NCBI GenBank assembly: GCA_914767715.1
Contig: OU612068.1
Location: 23,932,001-23,996,000 of the forward strand
DNA: 64,000 bases
Direction: 5' to 3'
Source: Membranipora membranacea
Lineage: Eukaryota; Bryozoa; Gymnolaemata; Cheilostomatida; Membraniporidae
Shown here: piece after piece, positions 53,501 through 64,000 of the stretch
Numbering within the stretch: position 1 is the stretch's first letter
How the letters are laid out: every line of letters starts with the position of its first letter
The notes under the pieces: model-generated
What the model saw: only the letters and a program-made list of their open reading frames with translations
What the model was told of the DNA's origin: nothing
Database searches by the model: none
Position numbers and translations under genes: made by a program

Positions 53501-55854
53501 GTATATTTATATATATATATATATGTAGTATTTTTTTGGTGGTGTTTAGCAGTGGCCCATTTAACAGTTTTGCATTTTTTTTGCCTACTTTATAGTGGTA
53601 TGCTGTGATGCTTAATTATGTCGGTGATTATGAGGGAATCAAGGAGAAAATAAAGCATTCCTATGTCATCAAAGAACATTTCCAGGTAAAACATATGTTA
53701 CTCCATTTGGGTATGAGATTTTACACATTAGATCAGCAATGAATCCTCCCCAAACAACAACAGCTATTGATTTGGACTTATTATATTGGTTCTCCATTGC
53801 CATATACCTGGAAAAAAACAGATATTAACTAGAAAGGATACACAAGAAATTTGAGAAGTCACTAACATACAGCAAGCATCTCTCTTATCTATGAACAGCC
53901 ATAAGAAAGACACCAAAAAGATGAATAAAATTCAGACTTTTATAGATTACTAGTGATAAAAAATGGTATCCGGAAAAGTTGGCACTTGACTATATTTAAC
54001 ATGATGAGCCACGCAGCACAGCAATATCGTCTTTTAGATAGACGCAGGAAATATACATCATAATTAATAATAATACAATTATTGCCAGTAACAATTCATT
54101 ATGTCTCATATATTTTATGATCTGACAAAACATGAATGACAAAAAAAAATAATATAAACAGAAATTCACCAAAAATAAGAGTACGTCAATGAACTAAATA
54201 AGTTTTGCAGTAGCCTTTGCATAAATAATTTTACTATAATGGTTCTTCTCGATGTGGGTGATTAAAAAAAGGTATTATTGTTGAAAATCGGTCCCAATTC
54301 TCAAGGCTCTTTTTTGCTGAGTGAAAGTAGGGTATGTGATATTTTATGCGGATATGTTGAAATACGTGTGACAAGGGTATGTTGATATTTTGAAACAATA
54401 ATATATAGCCTACAAAGCAGTCTCACAATTACCATTCAATGATAAAGAGTTGGATAATTTGAAGCCAAGCCTATGAATTATTGGGTAATGGCAAATATTA
54501 AATAAAAAAATGCAATCAGACTTACCCAGCTCGTTAAGGGCCTCGTGGAAAATTCTGCATCTATCATTGGACACCTAAATTCCAACCAACCACCCAACAA
54601 CTATTCTTGCAATAGCCTTATTTTATAATTATTTAGTCTATGGTTCTTGCTTAGTATCATTTTTGGTTACGGCAATATGCAAAAGGGGTGTAGTGAAATC
54701 GGACAATAGGAATCCAGATTTGGGTATTATTATGGAAATTTTTGTGGGGCACCATCCACCAATTTTTGGGACAATAAAACTGGTGAGACTTTTGAAAGTC
54801 GTTCTCTGTCACAGAAAAAAATCAATGCATCTTATACCCATGCAGATAGTCAAAAATTAATATATCTTTATCCACAGAAAGCTATAGATCTAAATGGAAA
54901 AGATGCCACTGCTATGTACTGCCTAGGAAGATGGTGAGTACTACGCAGACAAACAAACATTGTGAATTTTCAAATGAACAATTTGAAATAAATGCTACAA
55001 ATCCTCTCATGAAATCCAGATTGTCAAATAAACGAAATCTGTGAATTGTTGAATCGTTGAATTTGACAATTTTGAACTTGCTCATTAGATTTTACTCTGT
55101 GTATACCTTCTTCGTCTGCTATTTACAATATAGGATTGATATCTCAAAAAAAAAAGACTTCATGATGCATGCTAGAAGCAATTTAGGAGTCATCTTGTCC
55201 TCCTTAATAAGCGGGTAACTCCAATCTTTGATGGTAAATTAACAACTATTATTTGCCTGTACATTTGCCATATTTTTGTGTCCACAATCATAGTGCATCA
55301 AAATTTGGAGGGGCTCATGCAGCATCAATGTGTTAATTAGCCATATCCATTATTTATTTATTCAATATTTCAGGTGCTTCTTCTTTGCCGACATGTCTTG
55401 GTACACCCGTAAGATTGCAGCCATAATCTTTGCCTCACCTCCGACTGCTACATTCCATGATGCCCTGGGATATTTCCTTTTGGCTGAAAAAAGTGAGTTG
55501 ATTCTAGTACATGCACAAGGAAAGTTTTCAATATTGATTTGCTACTTGGATTATACCTACCGACCTGTTTGTGTTGTTATGGCTGTATATCAGAGCGAAA
55601 CCAGGACCAGACATCTGCAAATTTTTTCACACCTCAAAATATTATCAGGCTTTGAAATCTGCACTTGCTCTGTATTTTTAGCTGATCCAAATTTCTACAG
55701 TATGAATCACGTTATGTTAGCGCAAACCTATCTGAAGCTGAATGACAAGGTCTTAGCTAAAGAGCATATGATAAAGGCACGAGATCTACCTGTTAGGTCA
55801 CCAGATGACAGACAAGCACATGCAGAGTCCATCCAGTTACTCAATGATCTATGA
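50571..55854 (+). CDS. RMDN1: RMDN1-like (regulator of microtubule dynamics / FAM82B) protein, complete
   Basis: Eight phase-consistent exons: 50571-50705, 50862-50961, 51284-51416, 52017-52143, 53596-53685, 54878-54933, 55374-55492, 55682-55854 (933 nt, 310 aa; human RMDN1 is 314). Family blocks in order: EADILYSQNQLDDLYEFL, ICWRLARA, WYAVMLNYVGDYEGIKEKI, KHSYVIKEHFQKAIDLNGKD, WCFFFADMSWYTRKIA, FHDALGYFLLAEKTDPNFYS and MLAQTYLKLNDKVLAKEHM. These are TPR-like helical repeats. RMDN proteins associate with microtubules and mitochondria. The N-terminus is basic, without acids, and rich in Arg/Leu (MKLASQFLSMTRNVQTALLQ), consistent with mitochondrial targeting. The large intron 52144-53595 contains nothing recognised. 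Confidence 0.94.
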
Positions 55855-56389
55855 TCTAACTTTGAACAATATCTAGCTAAAGTGTAATTACCGTCACCCT
55901 GGTGTAATTTCTACCGGACCACGGCTGGCTTACACATCAACAAAGCCGAATGTCGGAGGTATGTCTAGAAATTTCAACTCAGTGGCCGGAAACATGGAGG
56001 TATTGACTTATAAATGCAGGAAAATTTGTTTGAAGCATGAGATTTGTTGTTTAGCCTATGAGCGAATGGACAACTATTTTGTATAATAGACGTTGCTGTA
56101 CAACTATCAAATTTTTTTTGATTAGGAAAAAAAGTATTATGATTGCGTCCGAACTAAATGGCAGAATGTTTTAAACAACATGAAAAATATGAATATAAAT
56201 ATATCTAAATGATGGCAAAGCCACTATAAATAACATATTATGTAAAATGTATTATATTGTCCTTTTCTGGGTCAGATCTTAGCAACATGTAGTCTGATTT
56301 AAGTATGATTGTGAAGCAGGTAGGAGAAACATAATCTCACATTAGAAATCTCATGTGGTTATTTTTTCGTCAAATGGTAGTAACAAGTT

Positions 56390-57270
56390 TCATTTAACTG
56401 CGCAGAAATCCTTTCCTTTGTCATTGATCACGCACACATGCTGTAAATCTCAGAAGTATTTGTTGTAGTCTAGTGCATAACTGACAACAAAATGGTTGAG
56501 AATCTCAAACCTCGTAAAGTTGGGCTTATAGCCAAACACCAGAGGCTTGACCAGTAGACTTGCTACATTCACCGACTAGGGTTGATGAGCCTCCAGCTTC
56601 TTCAGCAGGCATTGCATTGTCTTTCCTGTGTCGATAATGTCCTTGACTACCGCCCCTCAGCGACTCAAGCGCATCTCTGCCAACAACTTCTACATCAGCT
56701 CCAGATTTGTCATCAACATAACTTTTCAGACGTATGAAATCCACTTACAGAGGCATGGGTACACTCTGCACAGAATTAATTATAATAATAATAATATAAT
56801 AATATCAACTTTATTTGCTATTCAAGGCCCTTTTCGGGCAAATGAGAATATGCTTACATTAGATTCATCACATATACTTAGCGCACTCCTGTACAAGATA
56901 GGAGTGGGCAAGCTAGGCTATTGATCGGAGAGCTCACCTCCTTTAGCAGAATGGGTAGTGACCGGGATTCTTATCTGCAACTCTCAGATTGAGAAGCCCG
57001 AATCTTAACCACTACACCACCCTGCCTGCGTAGGCAGTCGAGAAGATCAGCAAAGAATTTATAACAAACACATAGGCAAATCAAACGCGCTTTGCATAGC
57101 TGTTCTCGAATTTCCATAGCCAGCTTTGCTTTGCGAACATCAATCATTCATTTTGGGATAAGTTATGAGATAGATGGTCTTCATAATGCTTTGGGATGCA
57201 AAAGAGATTTGGAGGATAACCAGGATCATCATCCTTGATGGCGACTCATTCATATGAGAACAGACAACTC
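56390..57270 (-). pseudogene. Processed HPRT (hypoxanthine phosphoribosyltransferase) pseudogene
   Basis: Reading the minus strand downward without introns gives HPRT blocks in order: DDDPGYPPNLFCIPKHYED near the 5' end, KFFADLLD, VDFIRLKSYVDDKSGADVEV, the phosphoribosyl-pyrophosphate loop [30 protein letters not shown] and a VSYALDYN block, ending at TGA 56390-56392. It is dead: a stop directly before VDFIRL, a frameshift before VVKDII, TAG and TGA codons later, and a SINE at about 56778-57030 splitting KFFADLLD from the next block. The lack of introns in a window of intron-rich genes supports retroposition. The parent gene is not in this window. Confidence 0.85.
56778..57030 (-). mobile_element. 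tRNA-derived SINE inserted in the HPRT pseudogene
   Basis: On the minus strand a Glu/Asp-tRNA-like head (GGTGGTGTAGTGGTTAAGAT, anticodon region CTTCTCAATCTGAG, T-arm degraded to GATAAGAATCCCGG) is followed by a unique body. It ends in a GCAAATAAAGTTGATATTAT tail with ATT repeats. The tail abuts interrupted HPRT sequence. No clean target duplication was identified. Confidence 0.7.
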
Positions 57271-57632
57271 TAGTATTTAGTTGATGCAGAGCTATAAAAA
57301 ATACATAAATATTGGTGATATTTTCAATTTTGTTTAGATCAAATCAATAATATCACTAAGTAGGTAAACATTGAAACATAGAATATTCCTGTTGAAATCT
57401 ATCTCCTGATGATATAAATCATATTGTATGATATAATTAACTTTCTTAAACATATCTGATATTGTTCGAAACCATGCAATATGTTACTGAAACAAGGGGG
57501 GTTTGGTTGAGGAACAATCAGTTATGTAAGTTGTAGTTTTATATGAGATTGAAAGTTCAATAACCAGGTCCAGGTGTTTGGAGTCATGCATGGTTGACCA
57601 TCAAAAAGGCCTACCCTAAATCTTGATGGAAA

Positions 57633-60600
57633 ATGACCACCCTTCAGGCTATTCAGAAGTGTGACACTTCCATACCTGAAGAAGATGATGGAGATGTACC
57701 CAATCCATTTGAACATCAACTGGACTTGCCTTGGTACAGGGTTCCACAGGTAAGTTACACTTTACTATGCATCTTTGCATATGTTTTTATTGATGTTGAT
57801 CGGCATTATGTACTTGTGAAATTGGGGATGACCCATTCTATCCTTCTCTTATGAATTCATTGAGAACCTTCCCAGCGGGCAAATAGTTGTCTAAACTGAG
57901 TTGGAAAGAGGTTACCGGAAGAGGCTGAACACTGTTGCCAATAGTATGCCATATGGACCGGTGGAAGAGGTTGCCAAAAAGGGATTTTTTGCAACCTCTT
58001 CAAAGAAGTTAAATAGAGGTTTTATATCCTTCTCAGGGAAGGATATATCAGGGATATTATTAACTGTCTCTATCCAATTTCGATATTAAGATTATATAGT
58101 TAATATATTTGTTACATTTATTAATTTTCTAAAATTACCCAGAATGCCTGTGGGAGAGGGAGTAAGCAGTACTGGCTGAGTGGGGTCTGTAGAGTGCTTC
58201 TGCCTTGCTAAAGGCAATTAGCATTTGGTATTTAGATACCTAGCAAGAATGATTAATTCATAATTAAACAAATGTATCATTTCCTGACCACCACTTGTTG
58301 TGTTGCGTATTAAGTGGTGTCAGAAGCAATTGATTCAATCAATGGCCACGTCGTGTTTGCCTATTTCAAATTTCTTGGATATGATACTGGTTCACAGAAT
58401 TAAATGAGGATGCTCATGTCTTATTTGATTACTTGGTGTCTGGATGTAAAGCATTCTCAAAAACAAGCACTTCGCTAGGGGAGACAAATGCTACATTGGT
58501 CTGCAAATTACATCGACCTAACCGTGACAACCATTTTTACACTCAGCCTAGACCTCTAGGATTGGTACTGAAGTAAATTTGTACCATCGAAACCCAGGGC
58601 TCTCAACCTGGGAGGATTCGAAACCTGAGTTTTGATATAAGCATGTCACATAGTGGTATTTTTAAGGTGTAAAACGCCCTGAGCATAAACAGCTAAGGGT
58701 ACGCCTGAGATGGCACCGAAATATTGTCGGGTGAAACCCCTGAGATTTGAAGATTATGTGCAAAGAATAGCTGGCAAAGCAAGTCAAAGAATGTACGTTG
58801 TTAAAAAAATGTTGCATCTAAGTTCAAAGCCATTAGCTTTCATGATGTTCAAAAGTTTTGTAGTTTCCCTCTTGATGTACTGTCTGCCTGTTTTGCACAT
58901 GAGCATATGTACCATAGACAAGAAATTACTAAGGAAAGTTTTTAATGTTGCCAAGAATTTGAGGCTTGACGTAGGCGACTTCGATATTATTGTGCTGTTT
59001 TGCTGATGAGCATCACATCATACACAATTTTCTAGAGCGATGACCTCAATTGCAAGTTCCATACTCTAGCAACAACCTCCTTTATTGACAAAGTATATGC
59101 ATCCTTTTACCGCAACATTTCATGTTTGTGATAGCAAGTAAATCAATAAAAACCTAGAGCATTTCTTGTAAACATAAAATCGTAAACAATTTTAGATTTG
59201 ATCCAGATTGAACCAATTCATATGGATTAACCATGGCCGTCGCCACAGGCTAAAATGTATCCCCATGATGATAGTGATGATGATGTTTGTAGAAATATTG
59301 ATTTAAAGGCTGACGAATCGAGGCGCCAGGGTAGAAAGGCATAATTAATGTAATGTGATGCTATTGAAATCATTGCCTGGATTTATCCGGTTCACCTGCA
59401 AAATCACTTTTTTAACATGTCTAAACTTCTATTTAGACATAATAATCTATTTCGCAAATCACTGGGATTGGCAGTTCAATAAGAGCATAGCTTATCACAA
59501 ATGAAATAAAATACCCACAACAAATACCGCACATTATTCTCATGCAAAAGCTTGATGTTATCTTTATTATTCATCTCAGTGGGGGTCTGGGTGTAATGTG
59601 TTGATATTCTATAACACTTAGAAATCATTGTTTTTAAACAATTTTATTAAGCGTTTCATAAATAAAATTTATTATTATTAGTGTATTCAAATTAGAGACT
59701 AGATTCATTCAATCATGTCAAGTTCGTTACAAGCTAAATTTTAAAAGCATTCTCAAATGCAAATTGGAATTTAGCCATATCAATTTCACATAAATGACTT
59801 GAATAGGCAGTGCAGTGAGAGTATTTATAATCTTTGGTATTATTAGTTTGGCAGTGCAGTATTATTTACATAGCTTACCACAACTAGAATCTAATACCTG
59901 ATCATTCATTAATAATACAGACTTGCCAATCTAATTTTTCCAAAATGAGTACAAAAATTTGCAAAATGCTTAAAAATGAGTACAAAACTCCAGGGTGCCT
60001 CAAATGACCAGAAAACGCCCCAAAAAATTTTTCGCGCTACGCGCGAAAAATACTAATATCACAGTAAGTAGTCCTTAGTAGCGTAGGAGTGCAGATCACT
60101 CAACATTTGTCTTTTTCCCTTTGCGTTGTAAGGTGCAATCTGCTAATAATAAATGAGAAGTTGTTTGTAACCTAGCCTGTCTGGACAAGACAGGCTATTT
60201 GAAACCCTGTTTGCCCATCCTCCCTTGTTTGCCCTTGAAACACTGGGGCAGGAGATCTGAGTTATCTCACCCCAACAAGGAGGTAGACAACTTTGTTACT
60301 CTGATTAAAGAAAAGTTGAAGTTGGCAGAACCACCATATTCTACAATGGATTACTAGTTATTTTGTGTCTCATTGAAGAAAAGTTGCAATTTGGCTCATG
60401 CAAAACTTGGACAGGTAAAAAGTCAACTGTAAATCAACATCATGGTTTTCTGCAGCCAATACCAGATTTTTAGACTATTATTTAACCATGACAACCAAGT
60501 AAACACTAAAGATAAAAGATGCGTTTTTGATTGCCTAATTAGATGAACAGGCGTTTGGAAAACCATAAATGAGTACTACTAGCGTTTTGCGTTTAAAACT

Positions 60601-63600
60601 CAATTAGTGTCAAATAAGCGTTTACAAACGCTTTATGCATACAGGTTGGCAAGTATGATAATATGGCATAAATTATTGTAAGGCAACATTTAGCATTGTA
60701 TATATTATTATTATTCTCTGCCAACGAGCAAAATCTGAGTTTCTAGCTTACATTCTAAAATCCCCTGAGTAGTCTGAGTTGAATCCAAAAATCTGAGTAC
60801 CTCGGGCTAAACCTGAGTGGTTAAGAGCCCTGTCGAAAACAATGGGGAGTAAACTGTTCTCATGCTGGAGCCATACTAATAGATGGTAAATACATTAATC
60901 TTTGAGTGTTGGCTATGTGTTGTCAGTCCAGAAAGGTTATTTCTGCATCCGCCAATGGCAATAAAATAGAGTATAAAAGCAGAAGCATCTACAACCAATT
61001 ATATCTGTTGCTGGGAAATGGGGATATCTGGCTCCCTCTGGCATACCTATCAAAGACAGGTGATGTCAGAGGATATTGGCCAACAATAAAGCTGCCCATA
61101 GACAACCTCTACAGAAGGTTGCTGGCTAAACCTTGCCGGCTGGGTTGTTAATGTTTATTTTGGTTGTCTAGATGGGCAGAAGCTAGGTGGCATTATTGAT
61201 GGCGCCAACTGCGGTAGTGTAAATTTGATGTTTTGATGTATGATTTTACCTTTCAGCTGGCGTTGATGTCGGTGTCAGTCGCACCACTGCGACTTGTTTC
61301 GATGGGTATGATAAACCTGTTCTGTTGGATGATAGCTAACGCTACTCTAATTGGACTAAGTGATGATGAGCTTAACACTAAGCCACTAAGTGGTTGGCGG
61401 AGGTGAGAGTTATGTGCAATTCAAGTCTTACAATGAGACACTATTGCTTTGTCCTACAGTCTGCTTCTAACGGACTAGAGAAATTTTGTGCTGGTAATTT
61501 GTCTGCCCAGGTTGCTGGTAGTGGCATTCCGAATCACCACATCCTTATTGCTAGTTTTTATGCAGCCGATAACAGAATTCTACTACCAGCAACCCGGGCA
61601 TAGTTTGGGCACTTTTTAATTGGCAGACAATATAATTCTGGTCGGATGTTTTTCTTACACGGCAAAGATATTCTGGCTAAAGTTGTGTGAAAAAACTTCT
61701 GTCACAAGCATTTTACAGCACACAATTACATGCTATTTTAGTATCAATGTAACATTGCAACCATGTATTTTCTGACATGTGTGGTATGCTTCCATGCTCA
61801 AAGCTATATGCCATGCAGAACAAAATTGAGCAATTGTGATAGTTTTCTAATAGGCGAGTGAGAGATGTTGTCCACCGGATGGGAAGGCTGAGCACGATGT
61901 GTGGTGGGTTCATGTATGTCAGAATCAAAGGTGAACAAGCATCACGGACTGAAGCTTCCACTCTCGTTATAGCACCACATTCCTCGCTGCTGGACAGTGT
62001 ACTTATATTCCTAATGAATGACTGTCCTGGCGTCATCGCTAAACATGAGACAGTATATCAACCGATCCTGGGCAGTGAGTATTCACAATTCAGTCTCTAC
62101 CCCCAGCTGAGTCGGTTCGTTAACCAGAATTGTGCATGCACTAAGACTCCGGATGTTCAAATATCACTGCCCGCTGGTGCCATATTAAAACAGTGAAATA
62201 TAGACAAGTTTAGTTCAGTGGGTTCAATAGTTTTATGGAGGAAGAATTTAATAAATTCCCACAGATGCTAGTAAGCAGGATCCCTTCTCATGACCTGTTA
62301 ACAGATTACCTCTACATTCTTCCTTGTAGAGTTGCTTAAGTTAACACAACCAATCTTGGTATATAGAGAAGACAGGGACTCCAGACAGAATGTAATAGCA
62401 GAGCTGAAGAATAGAGCAAACTCTGATGGAGCCTGGCATCAGAATATGATTTTCCCTGAGGGAACAACCACGAACAAGTAACTTACGGGTTCTTATCCGT
62501 TGTGGGTGATTCACAAGGATTGATGTCAGAAAATCATGTCTCATTGCAAGAATTAATTGTGCTTATGTATCGAAATATTTGTTCCCTATGATGAAGTGGA
62601 CAAAAAACTATAAAGTGAAGAACTATTGTCTCATCAATGACATGAATTAACTTGCCTACACCAGGGAGAATTATCACTGCCTACACACAGGAAACAATTT
62701 CCTACTTGATTAATACTAACGCTACACTGTAAGTGTTTACCCTCATATTATCATTTTCTATTGGTTGTTTGTCTGTTCATAGGAAAGCATTATTGCCGTT
62801 TAAATCTGGAGCTTTCATACCAGGCAGACCGATACAGCCTGTCACAGTATCATACACCGACAGGTGGGACACGACTACATGGACATGGCTAGGAGGACCA
62901 CCTGGGTATGTTCTGTAAAATATCACTGTATGTATTGGAAAAGGTTTTACCGCAGTAAATAATTCCGGACTCTGAACTAAAGTTTCACTATCAAGTCAAT
63001 TTGGTGTATGCATATCATTATCACCAAGTTTGGTTGATACCATTTATCTCTATGATAACCATCAACTACAATCTTTATTTCGAGGATGGATTTGATGTTT
63101 CTGTTGAGTCTTATCGCTATGTAGTTCTTAATCAGAATCTAAAAATTGATTGCTTGATTATTTAATTGAGCAATGCTAATATAATGCTGCATGATTTTTG
63201 TCCATAATGTCCTTGTTGGAAGGGCTATACTTTTCATAGAGTTGAAGCGGTCGTGACTGCTCAACATAAATACCACCAAAGCGTATAGAAAATCATAATG
63301 AGTATCAATCCAGCACACATCCAGTACAGGCTTAAAACAGGGAAAAAGTTTTACTTACTGGGAAAGGTGTCCCATTGTCCCGCAAACTCCTTGTCTGGAC
63401 CCAGCAGGGAGGGTTGGATCCTAGACCTAGCTTCAATTGGTTTCACACAAGGAGTAATCTCCTCATTCATAATGAGTACACAACTCCAGTATTCTCTGAC
63501 TTATTAGGTTGAGGTATGGTGTATATTAATTTGTATAATGACTGCATGGGTTAAACAACAATTAAACCTGTGCTAGATTAGTATGTAATCTCAGTAATCA

Positions 63601-63778
63601 AACTTTGCATGATTTCCTTTCCTGTTACAGGTGGGCTTTATTTTGGATGAGCATGTGTAAGTTAAATATAGGACTTACTCTGAATTTCCTGCCAGTCTAT
63701 TATCCATCAGAAGAAGAAATAAAAGACCCGGCTCTCTATGCAGACAATGTGAGGAGGATGATGGCACGATCTCTTAAT
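57633..63778 (+). CDS. LPCAT-family lysophospholipid acyltransferase, 5' part (runs off the window)
   Basis: Six exons, phases consistent: 57633-57749, 61257-61402, 61854-62074, 62330-62477, 62783-62905, 63631-63778 (301 codons so far). It matches LPCAT1/2/4: NPFEHQLDLPW, a hydrophobic membrane segment LRLVSMGMINLFCWMI, LSDDELNTKPLSGWRR, the acyltransferase motif I APHSSLLDS (HX4D), ILGKLLKLTQPILVYREDRD, the FPEGTTTNKKALLPFKSGAF block (EGT motif), then LDTTTWxW-like WDTTTWTWLGG and FLPVYYPSEEEIKDP. LPCATs reacylate lysophosphatidylcholine or lyso-PAF in the ER and on lipid droplets. LPCAT1 versus 2 versus 4 cannot be settled without the C-terminus (EF-hands or ER retention signal), which lies beyond the window. 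The first intron carries a 2.5-kb transposon. Confidence 0.92.
58595..61147 (+). mobile_element. Diverged, terminus-less relative of the hAT-like element, in LPCAT intron 1
   Basis: Collinear, in inverted orientation, with the interior of the element at 27501-29548. It runs from CAGGGCTCTCAACCTGGGAG, through the reverse-transcriptase fragment (58710-59006, FEDYVQRIAGKASQRMYVVK), to the ORF at 60906-61151 and CTTGCCGGCTGGG. Both terminal repeats with CAGTGGTAC are missing, so it is an older or truncated copy. It carries its own 740-bp nested insertion. Confidence 0.75.
59918..60657. mobile_element. 740-bp nested insertion with ATAATA target duplication
   Basis: Starts CAGACTTGCCAATCT and ends AGGTTGGCAAGTATG, an imperfect 15-bp inverted repeat. 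ATAATA flanks both sides (59912-59917, 60658-60663). The related element at 27.5-29.5 kb has one uninterrupted copy of the site. Inside are a perfect hairpin TTTTTCGCGC-TAC-GCGCGAAAAA near 60028-60050 and a decayed end of the TTAA MITE family near 60110-60230. Confidence 0.75.
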
Positions 63779-64000
63779 GTGAGTTTCGAGTAATTCTCAA
63801 AGCATCTTAAGAAGTGATATGTTTCTCTAGCAAAAGACCTTGAGTTCTTTGCCAATATCTGTAAATTTCTGTTGGATGTTTGGATTTTAAGCCAGGTTTT
63901 CAAGAGATAACATATAGAGTAAAAATTGGCCCCATGTAGTCAAGGTGGAGACAATACCCTTGAGTTAAACTCAGGGAGTAATCAATTAGATCAAGCCCTC
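63779..64000 (+). other. LPCAT intron continuing past the window
   Basis: Starts with donor GTGAGT after LPCAT exon 6. No further exon is visible before the window ends. Confidence 0.7.

Noticed and set aside
56935-57025. tRNA-Glu/Asp gene on the minus strand
   Set aside because: The T-arm is degenerate and the sequence continues into a SINE body and an ATT-rich tail inserted in a pseudogene.

Overview
This is an AT-rich animal nuclear DNA window. Its genes are split by many spliceosomal introns, mostly 0.1-1 kb. The gene set (tektin, LRRC71, RMDN1, LPCAT, an OTUD7/Cezanne deubiquitinase, RING/B-box proteins, rolling-stone-like and TMEM70-like membrane proteins) is metazoan. There are no operons, and tRNA-derived SINEs, DNA-transposon fragments and palindromic MITEs are dense. 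An invertebrate is likely, possibly an early-branching one such as a sponge. The phylum is inference only.

Layout. 1-0.7 kb: last exon of a rolling-stone-like membrane protein (+). 4.3-8.1 kb: complete tektin-3-like gene (+). 16.6-10.1 kb: complete LRRC71-like gene (-), convergent with the tektin; both are cilium/flagellum genes. 17.5-21.7 kb: a roughly 4.1-kb nested palindrome built from TTAA-flanked MITEs. 21.8-43.1 kb: a ubiquitin locus, all on the minus strand. It holds a 932-codon OTUD7-type deubiquitinase with a UBA-like N-terminus, an OTU domain and four A20-like zinc fingers. Next to it are two RING/B-box/coiled-coil genes whose 3' ends are fused to duplicated pieces of that deubiquitinase gene, plus a decayed copy of its last exons. 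43.1-47.3 kb: no gene seen. 47.7-49.3 kb: TMEM70-like gene (+). 50.6-55.9 kb: complete RMDN1-like gene (+). 57.3-56.4 kb: intronless, broken HPRT retropseudogene (-) split by a SINE. 57.6-63.8 kb: 5' part of an LPCAT-like lysophospholipid acyltransferase (+), running off the right end.

Most notable system. The OTUD7 gene and its neighbouring RING genes look like the product of at least two tandem duplications by unequal exchange. Each joined the same 3' exon of the RING gene to a different place in the OTUD7 tail. One product (26.4-31.9 kb) keeps an open frame and encodes RING + B-box + coiled coil + two A20-type fingers, so a candidate E3 ligase carries the zinc-finger module of the neighbouring deubiquitinase. 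The other (23.0-26.0 kb) reads the OTUD7 zinc-finger exon in a shifted frame and stops. A hAT-like element later landed 4 nt inside a splice donor of the chimera, and the sister copy preserves the empty site. Gene models were assembled by hand from splice sites, reading phase and remembered family sequences; no database search or transcript was available.
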